Assembly: GCA_934623545.1 (NCBI GenBank)
Contig: CAKTVN010000021.1
Span: forward strand, 1 to 12,764
Origin: an uncultured Oscillospiraceae bacterium
Lineage (GTDB): Bacteria > Bacillota > Clostridia > Oscillospirales > Oscillospiraceae
DNA: 12,764 nucleotides
Reading direction: 5' to 3'
The notes beneath the pieces are model-generated. The model did no database searches. It had not been told where the DNA came from and saw only the letters and a list, made by a program, of their open reading frames with translations. The position numbers and the translations under genes are program-made. Below are positions 1 through 5,543 of this stretch, piece by piece. How positions within the stretch are numbered: the first letter of the stretch is position 1; each line of letters begins with the position of its first letter.

Positions 1-585
1 CAGGGCGCGAAGAAACAGTATGATAAGGAGACCAAACGGTGCAAGAATTATCTCAACCAGCAGTTTACCGCAACGCGACCGAATGAGATCTGGGTCAGTG
101 ATGTAACCTGTTTCCGCTACGAGGAAAAGGAACTTTACATATGCGTGATTATTGACTTGTATGCACGCATGGTGGTTGGTTTCCGGATTGGTCTGAAAAA
201 CAGCACACAGCTTGTAAAAAGCACGTTTAAGCTTGCGTATGAGCAGCGTCAACCGCAGCTTCCAATACTGTTTCACACAGACCGCGGCAGCAACTACCGT
301 TCAAACGCTTTCTGCGCTTATCTGCAATCCCTTGGTGTAACGCAGTCGTTTTCCCGTGCGCACATCCCATATGATAATTCTGTCATGGAATCGTTCTTTG
401 CTTCAATGAAACGAGAAGAGCTTTACCGAACAAAATACCGCTCCGAGCAGGAACTCAGAGCGGCGATCGCAGAATATATCAAATTTTATAATGAGACCCG
501 TCCACACGTGAAGAATGGATACAAGACGCCTACGAAGAAAGAGCAGGAATACTACGAAAACTCCAAGCAAACCGAGAAGAAATAA
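1..585 (+). CDS. IS3-family transposase (OrfB), 5' truncated by window edge
   Basis: This is the catalytic part of an IS3-family DDE transposase, which cuts and joins the ends of its insertion sequence. The frame is open from base 1, so the start lies outside the window; the GTG at 145 is not the true start because homology-like sequence continues upstream of it. The retroviral-integrase-type core is visible: first Asp in WVSDVT (residue 34 of the visible part), second Asp in FHTDRGSNY (residue 94) and Glu in DNSVMESFF (residue 130). The last two are separated by 35 residues, the classic DD(35)E spacing of IS3 elements. The C-terminus has the usual FYNETRPH motif and a basic tail. All catalytic residues are present, so the visible part is not obviously broken. 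Base composition is clearly more AT-rich than the other genes here, consistent with acquisition. The IS ends could not be fixed because the left end is outside the window. Confidence 0.93.
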   Translation, partial: QGAKKQYDKETKRCKNYLNQQFTATRPNEIWVSDVTCFRYEEKELYICVIIDLYARMVVGFRIGLKNSTQLVKSTFKLAYEQRQPQLPILFHTDRGSNYRSNAFCAYLQSLGVTQSFSRAHIPYDNSVMESFFASMKREELYRTKYRSEQELRAAIAEYIKFYNETRPHVKNGYKTPTKKEQEYYENSKQTEKK

Positions 586-638
586 GCCGACCGCATGGTT
601 CGGTTTCCGTACTTTTCACGTTTTGCGGTCTGATTTTA

Positions 639-704
639 TGTGTTTTCCATTTTTACGTCTAAGATGCTTTGCACCAAGCAAGGCGTAAACGTACTGAAAA
701 CACA
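639..704. repeat. 66-bp nested palindrome between transposase and tRNA terminator
   Basis: Three nested inverted-repeat arms are seen: TGTGTTTTC (639-647) with GAAAACACA (696-704), TTTACG (652-657) with CGTAAA (684-689), and TGCTT (665-669) with AAGCA (676-680). No T-run follows on either strand, so it is not a convincing intrinsic terminator. It could belong to the right end of the insertion sequence or be an independent palindromic element. The arm at 695-702 (TGAAAACA) is also complementary to 761-768, so it could pair with the tRNA terminator region instead. Bases 586-638 hold only a weak hairpin just after the transposase stop. Confidence 0.6.
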
Positions 705-710
705 GAGAAA

Positions 711-767
711 ATAAGAAAAGCACCACTGTGTCCAACCCAAGCGGGTTCGGATTGCAGTGGTGTTTTC
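711..767 (-). terminator. Long rho-independent terminator of the tRNA-Gly unit
   Basis: A long interrupted hairpin lies immediately 3' of the tRNA on the minus strand. CACCACTG (721-728) pairs with CAGTGGTG (755-762), flanked by A4/T4 (716-719 with 763-766), and inner stems TCC/GGA (731-733 with 749-751) and AACCC/GGGTT (734-738 with 743-747) close an AAGC loop. On the minus strand it is followed by CTTTTCTTATTTT, a U-rich tract. Because the plus-strand side also ends in TTTT, it may also terminate transcription coming from the transposase. Confidence 0.85.
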
Positions 768-770
768 AGA

Positions 771-844
771 TGGAGCAGGATACGGGAATCGAACCCGCCT
801 CCTCGGCTTGGGAAGCCGATGTACTACCGATGTACTAATCCTGC
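771..844 (-). tRNA. tRNA-Gly, anticodon CCC
   Basis: Read on the minus strand this folds as a complete tRNA. The acceptor is GCAGGAT/ATCCTGC, the D arm GTAC-ATCGGTA-GTAC, and the anticodon arm TCGGC-TTCCCAA-GCCGA with anticodon CCC. A 4-nt variable loop follows, then the T arm GCGGG-TTCGATT-CCCGT with a G-T closing pair, discriminator T and a genomically encoded CCA. It decodes GGG glycine codons. It is the last of three related copies in transcription order and the only intact one. No separate promoter is evident directly upstream (845-875 holds a palindrome, arms ATCGCGC/GCGCGAT), so it probably depends on the promoter at 1285-1313 and on processing from a longer transcript. Confidence 0.97.
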
Positions 845-875
845 GTATTGACTTTTTGATCGCGCTTCGCGCGAT

Positions 876-1049
876 GATACGGGAATACTCCGGCGGCAAG
901 CCGCCTCCGTGCCGCAGCGCATTTTCTTCTGGCTTTGCCAAAAGTTGCGATGCTGCGCATCGCGACCGTCTGGCGACGGCAAAATGCTTGCGGTCGCCCG
1001 CGCCTCTTCGACTTGGGAAGCCGATGTACTACCGATGTACTAATCCTGC
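876..1049 (-). pseudogene. Split tRNA-Gly(CCC) copy 2 (5' portion, 92-bp insert, 3' remnant)
   Basis: On the minus strand, 1049-1001 reproduces the tRNA-Gly from base 1 through the variable loop into the T stem. The anticodon loop TTCCCAA is intact, with two substitutions in the anticodon arm and variable region. The T arm is then replaced by a 92-bp segment (1000-909). A 33-bp stretch (908-876) follows, starting with a GGAGGCGG block and ending in ATTCCCGTATC, matching the 3' T-arm/acceptor start of the intact tRNA, but the final CTGCTCCA is not retained. It cannot form a normal tRNA. The 5' portion is certain; assigning 876-908 as the displaced 3' part is inference. Confidence 0.7.
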
Positions 1050-1080
1050 ATATGAACTTTTTGACCGCGCTTCGCGTGGT

Positions 1081-1254
1081 GATACGGGAATACTCCGGCG
1101 GCAAGCCGCCTCCGTGCCGCGGCGCATTTTCTTCTGGCTTTGCCAAAAGCTGCGATGCTGCGCATCGTGACCGTCTGGCGACGGCAAAATGCTTGTGGTC
1201 GCCCGCGCCTCCTCGGCTTGGGAAGCCGATGTACTACCGATGTACGAATCCTGC
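1081..1254 (-). pseudogene. Split tRNA-Gly(CCC) copy 3, promoter-proximal
   Basis: The architecture matches the other split copy. 1254-1206 is the tRNA 5' portion with one change between acceptor and D stem (TA to TC) and an intact anticodon arm. 1205-1114 is the 92-bp hairpin-rich segment, and 1113-1081 is the candidate 3' remnant ending in ATTCCCGTATC. The segment is flanked by perfect 7-bp copies of GGAGGCG (minus strand; 1206-1212 and 1107-1113). Being closest to the promoter, it would be transcribed first. The lesion makes it non-functional as a conventional tRNA; a processed tRNA-like fragment remains possible but unproven. Confidence 0.7.
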
Positions 1255-1284
1255 GTAATGGTCGATATTTTCGATCGCTTTGCT

Positions 1285-1313
1285 ATTCTATCATCCCGCG
1301 CGGAAAAAAGCAA
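1285..1313 (-). promoter_or_regulatory. Sigma-A-type promoter for the tRNA-Gly array
   Basis: On the minus strand TTGCTT (1313-1308) and TAGAAT (1290-1285) are separated by exactly 17 bp. The -10 box lies about 30 bp upstream of the first (split) tRNA copy. The predicted start near 1278 gives a transcript of roughly 570 nt running to the terminator at 711-767. It is divergent from the promoter at 1408, and 1314-1407 shows nothing else recognisable. Confidence 0.65.
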
Positions 1314-1407
1314 CCGTTTTCTGTCACGAATATAAAATTTGAGGCAAGAATGGCAGGCTGCGGCGCGCGGTGCACCGCGAAATTTCGGCGTTTTCCGGCA
1401 ACAGCCA

Positions 1408-1436
1408 TTGAAATAGAATTGAGGAAATGGTACAAT
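1408..1436 (+). promoter_or_regulatory. Promoter of the binding-protein/kinase operon
   Basis: TTGAAA (1408-1413) and TACAAT (1431-1436) are separated by 17 bp, with an extended -10 TGG at 1428-1430. The expected start near 1443 leaves a short leader before the ribosome binding site AAGGGG (1455-1460) and the ATG at 1469. No operator was recognised. Confidence 0.75.
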
Positions 1437-1468
1437 AAACATTATTTACGGTCGAAGGGGAAATCACG

Positions 1469-2287
1469 ATGCGGAGGATGCGGGTTTTGAAGCTGCTGCT
1501 TGCGGCGGTTTGCGCCGCGGCGCTTCTGACCGCTTGCAGCGGTGCGGAAAATGCCGCAGTGTCCGGCGAAAATGCCGGGCTTCCGGTCATAACGGTCGGC
1601 TGTGACGCATATCCGCCCTTCAGTTATGTGGACACGGACGGCGACATGACCGGTGTGGACGTGGAGCTGGCGCGGGAGGCGTTTGCCCGTATGGGCTATC
1701 AGCCGGAATTCGTGCTCATCAACTGGGAAGAGAAAAAGGAACTGCTCCACAGCGGCGAGATCGACTGCATCTGGAGCAGCTTTACCATAGACGGACGTGA
1801 AACGGAATACCGCTGGGCGGGACCCTATATGCAGAGCCAGCAGGTAGTGGCAGTGAATGTGGACAGCGAGATCTATACGCTGCAGGACCTTGAAAACAAG
1901 ATCGTTGCCGTGCAGTCCACTACCAAGCCGGAGGATATCATCCGCAGCCACGACGGCACGCTGCCGCAGCTGTGCAAGGTCATCTCGACGCAGAAGCGCG
2001 ACCTGATCTTCGTTTTTCTGAGCAAGGGCTATGTGGACGCGATCACAGCGCACGCTACTGCCATCAGGGAGTTTATGGCGGAGACCGGGCTGGAGTTCCG
2101 GATCCTGGAGGAGCCGCTGCTGACAGTCGGGCTCGGCGTTGCGTTTGACAACGATGATACGCGCGGGCTGGACACAGCGCTGAACGAAGCGCTTGCCGGG
2201 ATGCGGGCGGACGGAACGGCAGCGGAGATCATCGGCAAATATCTGCCGGATGCGGAGCAGTATCTGGGAGGCGGCAATGAAGAATAA
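1469..2287 (+). CDS. Family-3 solute-binding lipoprotein (amino-acid-type), likely sensory partner
   Basis: A 272-residue extracytoplasmic solute-binding protein of the SBP_bac_3 family, whose members usually bind amino acids or similar small polar solutes. The N-terminus is a lipoprotein signal: a basic MRRMR start, a hydrophobic segment (about 7-20) and lipobox LTAC with Cys23 as the lipidated residue, so the protein should be anchored outside the membrane. The binding domain spans about 38-265, opening with ITVGCDAYPPFSYVD and GVDVELAREAF; Arg110 in the FTIDGRETEY segment is a candidate ligand carboxylate contact. The start is supported by AAGGGG eight bases upstream. No permease or ATPase gene is adjacent. 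Its stop overlaps the downstream kinase start by 11 bp, so the two are translationally coupled. This suggests ligand presentation to the kinase rather than uptake, though a transporter encoded elsewhere could share it. The ligand is not determinable here. Confidence 0.9.
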   Translation: MRRMRVLKLLLAAVCAAALLTACSGAENAAVSGENAGLPVITVGCDAYPPFSYVDTDGDMTGVDVELAREAFARMGYQPEFVLINWEEKKELLHSGEIDCIWSSFTIDGRETEYRWAGPYMQSQQVVAVNVDSEIYTLQDLENKIVAVQSTTKPEDIIRSHDGTLPQLCKVISTQKRDLIFVFLSKGYVDAITAHATAIREFMAETGLEFRILEEPLLTVGLGVAFDNDDTRGLDTALNEALAGMRADGTAAEIIGKYLPDAEQYLGGGNEE

Positions 2288-4478
2288 AACGACGCCGCAC
2301 TGGCGGAGGATCCTTCCGATTGAGATCATCATCGGACTTTTGCTGCTGATCACAGTAGCAGTGGTCTCAATGAGAGCGGATATGTCTATGGCAGAAAAAC
2401 ACCTCCTCAGTACGGTGGAGTATATCAAAAAGCAGTGCAACAACTCTCAGCTGCGCGATGCTGCTTCCGAGTCCAAAAGTCTGCTGCGGGTCACGCAGGG
2501 CGCGGAGCAGACGCAATGGCGGCTGAAGTACGGCGAAGCGACGCTCTCTGCGCAGCAGGAGCTGGAGGATGAGCTGAAGCTCTGCGCGATGGACAGCTAT
2601 CTGGACGGACTGTTCGTGCTGGACCCGGAGGGAAATGTTCTGGCGCAGTACGATGAGGCGGGCTTCACCGCGGAGGAGCTGCTGGAGAGGATCGACCGCG
2701 CGGCACTGCTGGATGTGAGCGGCTTTGCCGAAAAGCGCTACATGGTCCGTATCAGATTTGAGGACGATGCTTATATCGATCTTGCCGCTGCGCCCCGCGC
2801 AGATCAGCCGGGGGTGATCGTCGGCTACTATTATACCTCTGCGGCCTATGCACATACTTTCAACAATGCCATTTACATGCTGGCATCCGGCTATCAATCG
2901 GAGCTGGGCGGCGTCATTGCCATCAGCAGCGGCAAACGGATCGTTGCTTCCAACAAAGGCGCGCTGATCGGCACGGATGTGGATGAGATCCCGATCCTGA
3001 AGAAGCTGATGGAATCCGTCGGCAGCAACACGCTCATGCATGCCAGAAACGGAACAATCATCGAGCAGGATTTCGGCTTGGTGGACAAGGGACGGAGCTT
3101 TTATATCTACGCCTATATGAACGAGCGCGCTGTGTTCAGGATAACGCCGAAAAATCTGATCTACACGCTGTTCGCCTATCTGCTGATTCTGGTTGCGGTG
3201 CATATGCTCTGGAGGAGCGCAGAGCAGTCCTACCAGAAGAAACAGATCGCCGCTCAGAAGCACTACACGGAGATCTTGGAGGAAAAGAACCACGAGCTTG
3301 CCGAATCTGCGCTGCGGGCAGAGAAGGCGGCTGCGGCCAAGAGCAGCTTCCTTTCCCGTATGAGCCACGACATCCGCACACCGCTCAACGGCATCATCGG
3401 GCTGCTCAAGATCGATATGGCGCACTTCGAGGATGCCGGGCTCGTGTATGAAAATCATAAGAAAATGATGACCTCGGCAGACCATCTGCTGTCGCTTATC
3501 AACGACGTGCTGCAAACGAGCAAGCTCGAAGACGGCGCGACCCGGCTGACCCATGAGGTGGTGAACCTGGTACAGCTGACGCAGGAGATCGTGGCGATCG
3601 TGGGCGAGCGGGCTTCGGAGGCAGGGATCGAGTTGGAAATTGCCCCGCGATCGGCGCTGCCGTATCCCGACGTTTATGGCAGTCCGCTGCATCTGCGCCA
3701 GATCTTCCTGAACATTTACAGCAACTGCATCAAATATAACAAGCCCGGAGGAAAGATCTACAGCAGCGTCCAGTGTCTCGGCGCGGAGAACGGTACGGTG
3801 AGATACCGCTGGACGATCTCCGACACGGGCATCGGCATGAGCGAGGATTATCTGCGGCACATCTTCGAGCCCTTTACGCAGGAGCATTCCGACGCACGCA
3901 GCGTCTATCAGGGCACAGGGCTTGGAATGCCGATCGTGAAGGGACTGCTGGAGCAGATGGACGGTTCGATCTCCGTCACCAGCAAGGAGGGCGAGGGCTC
4001 GACCTTCGTGATCACCATCCCCTTTGAGATCGCTGAGGCTCCGAAAGCGGAAAAGCCCGGGGCAAGCGCCGGACCGGCGCCCAGTATCCGAGGGCTGCGT
4101 CTGCTGCTGGCGGAGGACAATGAGCTGAACGCGGAGATCGCGCAGACGCTTCTGGCGGACGCGGGCGCGGAGGTCACGGTCGTGAACGACGGGAAAGCCG
4201 CGGTGGAGCTGTTTGAAGGAAGCCCGGCGGGGACCTTTGACGCCATCTTGATGGACATCATGATGCCGGTCATGGACGGGCTTGCGGCGACCCGCGCCAT
4301 CCGCGCCATGCAGCGCCCGGACGCGAAGACCATCCCCATCCTTGCCATGACGGCGAACGCCTTCCGCGAGGACGCGGAGAAGTGTCTCGCCGCGGGCATG
4401 AATGCGCATCTGGCAAAGCCGCTGGAGATGGACAAGGTCATCGCGGCGATCGTGCAGAGCGTAAAGCCGCAGAAATGA
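2277..4478 (+). CDS. Membrane hybrid sensor histidine kinase with C-terminal receiver
   Basis: A 733-residue hybrid kinase. TM1 (about 12-32), an extracytoplasmic sensor region of about 260 residues that looks Cache-like, and TM2 (about 294-312) are followed by a coiled coil (315-358). The HisKA domain has the phospho-acceptor His364 in the SHDIRTP motif. The HATPase_c domain has an N box around Asn483, G1 SDTGIGM at 515-521 and G2 GTGLGM at 546-551. After an Ala/Pro linker comes a receiver domain (about 609-730) with an acidic pair near 613-614 and acceptor Asp660 in LMDIMMPVMDG. All catalytic residues are present. The frame stays open upstream to 2193, but the ATG at 2277 has GGAGG at 2267-2271 and leads straight into TM1, so it is preferred. 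No DNA-binding or HPt domain is present, so phosphate presumably passes from Asp660 to an HPt protein elsewhere. The signal is probably set with the overlapping binding lipoprotein. Confidence 0.93.
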   Translation: MKNKTTPHWRRILPIEIIIGLLLLITVAVVSMRADMSMAEKHLLSTVEYIKKQCNNSQLRDAASESKSLLRVTQGAEQTQWRLKYGEATLSAQQELEDELKLCAMDSYLDGLFVLDPEGNVLAQYDEAGFTAEELLERIDRAALLDVSGFAEKRYMVRIRFEDDAYIDLAAAPRADQPGVIVGYYYTSAAYAHTFNNAIYMLASGYQSELGGVIAISSGKRIVASNKGALIGTDVDEIPILKKLMESVGSNTLMHARNGTIIEQDFGLVDKGRSFYIYAYMNERAVFRITPKNLIYTLFAYLLILVAVHMLWRSAEQSYQKKQIAAQKHYTEILEEKNHELAESALRAEKAAAAKSSFLSRMSHDIRTPLNGIIGLLKIDMAHFEDAGLVYENHKKMMTSADHLLSLINDVLQTSKLEDGATRLTHEVVNLVQLTQEIVAIVGERASEAGIELEIAPRSALPYPDVYGSPLHLRQIFLNIYSNCIKYNKPGGKIYSSVQCLGAENGTVRYRWTISDTGIGMSEDYLRHIFEPFTQEHSDARSVYQGTGLGMPIVKGLLEQMDGSISVTSKEGEGSTFVITIPFEIAEAPKAEKPGASAGPAPSIRGLRLLLAEDNELNAEIAQTLLADAGAEVTVVNDGKAAVELFEGSPAGTFDAILMDIMMPVMDGLAATRAIRAMQRPDAKTIPILAMTANAFREDAEKCLAAGMNAHLAKPLEMDKVIAAIVQSVKPQK

Positions 4479-4502
4479 GTGGGCGAAGCGGCAAAGCGCG
4501 GC

Positions 4503-4531
4503 TTGACCGCATGAATATTACGCAGTATACT
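4503..4531 (+). promoter_or_regulatory. Promoter of the PH-domain gene
   Basis: TTGACC (4503-4508) and TATACT (4526-4531) are separated by exactly 17 bp, with a predicted start near 4538. It sits in the short gap after the kinase stop (4478), which has no clear terminator, so the downstream gene may be expressed both from here and by read-through. Confidence 0.75.
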
Positions 4532-4560
4532 GAAAGAAAAAAGAAAAGGGAGGCTGTGCC

Positions 4561-4968
4561 ATGAAAATGGGAATCGAAACGCTCTGGTCCGACCGGAAGC
4601 GCTTTCTCGGGATGCCGTTGACTTTTACGAAGTATTTCCTGTCAGAGGACCGGCTGTTCATGCAGACCGGGCTGCTGAACATGAAGATGGAAGAGGTCCT
4701 GCTCTATCGCGTGAGCGACATCAGTGTTCACGTATCGCTGGGGCAGCGGCTGTTCGGCGTCGGCACGATCGTGATCCACTCGTCGGACAAGAGCTCGCCG
4801 CATCTGGAGCTCAAGAACATCCGCGAGCCGCTCGTGGTCAAGGAGCTGATCCACAAGCACGTGGAAGCGATGAAGGACGCGCGCGGCGTCCGCGTGAGTG
4901 AGTTCCTGGACGATGGTCCGAAGCACTTTGATCCCTGTACGCCTCCGCCGCAGAAGGAAATGAGATAA
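4561..4968 (+). CDS. Small bacterial PH-domain protein (bPH_2/DUF304-like)
   Basis: A 135-residue protein matching the bacterial PH-domain family (YdbS/DUF304-like). The core runs from about 20 to 110: a Y-F-L-SEDRL strand, a turn with TGLLN, then the family-typical LYRVSDISVHVSLGQRLFG stretch, GTIVIHSS, an LKNIREP segment and a C-terminal helix. Known members are often membrane-associated, but this one has no transmembrane segment or signal peptide, so it is probably cytoplasmic, perhaps peripheral. The C-terminal 25 residues are polar and Pro-rich and outside the fold. The start is supported by GGGAGG seven bases before ATG. It forms a monocistronic unit with its own promoter and a terminator touching the stop codon. 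Its precise role is unknown. Confidence 0.85.
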   Translation: MKMGIETLWSDRKRFLGMPLTFTKYFLSEDRLFMQTGLLNMKMEEVLLYRVSDISVHVSLGQRLFGVGTIVIHSSDKSSPHLELKNIREPLVVKELIHKHVEAMKDARGVRVSEFLDDGPKHFDPCTPPPQKEMR

Positions 4969-4997
4969 AAAGCGCCGCCCGAAGGGGCGGCGCTTTT
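4967..4997 (+). terminator. Rho-independent terminator of the PH-domain gene
   Basis: GCGCCGCCC (4972-4980), loop GAAG, GGGCGGCGC (4985-4993), then TTTT (4994-4997). The upstream A-run overlaps the stop codon and can extend the stem against the T-run. It is immediately followed by a GTCACCCC palindrome. Confidence 0.93.
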
Positions 4998-5040
4998 GTC
5001 ACCCCGGAGGGGTGACATTCTATCCGCGCCAAAGGCGCGG
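4998..5040 (+). repeat. Two-hairpin palindromic module, copy 1
   Basis: GTCACCCC-GGA-GGGGTGAC (4998-5016), a 9-nt linker ending TATCC, and a second hairpin with arms CCGCGCC/GGCGCGG (5024-5040, loop AAA). The same arrangement is found at 5620-5659 (minus orientation) and from 12694. It begins at the first base after the terminator T-run. No coding content. Confidence 0.85.
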
Positions 5041-5056
5041 GGGGCGGTTCAACCCC

Positions 5057-5085
5057 GCTTTCTTTCTCAGCATGAGAAAGAAAGC
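5057..5085. repeat. 13-bp perfect hairpin, purine/pyrimidine-biased
   Basis: GCTTTCTTTCTCA (5057-5069) is perfectly complementary to TGAGAAAGAAAGC (5073-5085) with a 3-nt GCA loop. Outer arms TTCAACC (5048-5054) and GGTTGAA (5095-5101) can extend the structure. No T-run follows on either strand. Confidence 0.8.
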
Positions 5086-5111
5086 GCCGTTGACGGTTGA
5101 AAGAAAGAATG

Positions 5112-5143
5112 GCAAAGGGGGGATTTCGATTTCCCCCCTTTGC
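5112..5143. repeat. 12-bp perfect hairpin, G-run/C-run arms
   Basis: GCAAAGGGGGGA (5112-5123) pairs with TCCCCCCTTTGC (5132-5143) across an 8-nt loop. This is one of a series of unrelated-sequence hairpins in the gap after the PH-domain gene; no gene overlaps it. Confidence 0.8.
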
Positions 5144-5160
5144 AATCCCCCTTAAAACGA

Positions 5161-5190
5161 CCAAGAAGAGGGCTGATGCCCCCTTCTTGG
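5161..5190. repeat. Imperfect hairpin with CCAAGAAG arms
   Basis: CCAAGAAG (5161-5168) pairs with CTTCTTGG (5183-5190), and inside it GGGC (5170-5173) with GCCC (5178-5181) around a TGAT loop, with one mismatch. It lacks a T-run and so is probably not a terminator. Confidence 0.75.
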
Positions 5191-5493
5191 ATCATTCCCG
5201 GAGTTTGGTTTGTGCAAAGCAAATTTCAAATTAACAAAAAAACGCGATGCAGATGCGTATTTGATAGACCGGCGAGGTAGTTGAAATACTCTGCGTCTCT
5301 TTCGACTTCCATACGTCAAATATTCAACGGGCGCACACGTAACGATACGCAAGGCGTATCGTGCGCTCAGGAAACCCGATTCTACGGTCGCCCGAAGGGC
5401 GTTCCTTGACTGCCGGTGTAACGATAATACGCAGTGTGTAACGACTCGTTTTTCTGCGCGTAAGCGCTATTTCGCGTCCTGCGCCTCTTTTTT
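5191..5493. other. Gene-free intergenic stretch with two short hairpins
   Basis: This more AT-rich stretch holds no supported gene: the short open frames lack ribosome binding sites and resemble no family I recognise. Two compact hairpins are visible: ACGATACGC-AAG-GCGTATCGT (5342-5362) and CGCCC-GAA-GGGCG (5389-5401). No promoter, tRNA or other RNA gene was recognised. Confidence 0.6.
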
Positions 5494-5529
5494 GCATACT
5501 TTTTTCTGGCAAGACAGAAAAAAGTATGC
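5494..5529. repeat. 15-bp perfect hairpin beginning the hairpin train
   Basis: GCATACTTTTTTCTG (5494-5508) pairs perfectly with CAGAAAAAAGTATGC (5515-5529) across loop GCAAGA. It is preceded by a T-run and followed by GC-rich hairpins. Arm length and the homopolymer core resemble the hairpin at 5057-5085 in style, though not in sequence. Confidence 0.85.
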
Positions 5530-5543
5530 CCGCGGAGCGACAG

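Larger units (their letters stand above)
796..1254 (-). repeat. 205-bp tandem repeat array built around tRNA-Gly
   Basis: Units start at 796, 1001 and 1206, an exact period of 205 bp. The first two units (796-1000 and 1001-1205) differ at about a dozen positions. The third is partial, ending at 1254 with the tRNA 5' end; sequence beyond it is unrelated. Each unit has, in plus-strand order, the 5' 49 nt of tRNA-Gly, a palindrome-bearing spacer, an 11-bp block GATACGGGAAT also found in the intact tRNA's T-arm/acceptor region, and a hairpin-rich segment (arms GGCGGC/GCCGCC, GCGATGC/GCATCGC, CCGTC/GACGG). Open frames across the array are by-products of GC-rich repeats; no protein gene is supported between 845 and 1468. 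Confidence 0.92.

Noticed and set aside
796-1254. CRISPR array
   Set aside because: The 205-bp period, homologous 'spacers' and tRNA content do not fit CRISPR repeats of 24-40 bp with unique spacers; no cas genes are present.
757-1258. Overlapping plus- and minus-strand frames in the tRNA repeat array
   Set aside because: They translate the tRNA and its repeats, recur with the 205-bp period and have no coding signature.
2193-2276. Upstream in-frame extension of the histidine kinase
   Set aside because: It lies inside the binding-protein gene, has no fitting ribosome binding site and encodes an unlikely basic/Cys-containing leader; the ATG at 2277 has GGAGG and precedes TM1.
2367-4409. 680-codon open frame antisense to the kinase
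   Set aside because: His/Arg/Leu-rich composition typical of a shadow frame in GC-rich DNA, no ribosome binding site, and the opposite strand has all kinase motifs.
4466-4491. Terminator after the kinase gene
   Set aside because: GCCGC/GCGGC can pair, but the stem is short and no T-run follows.
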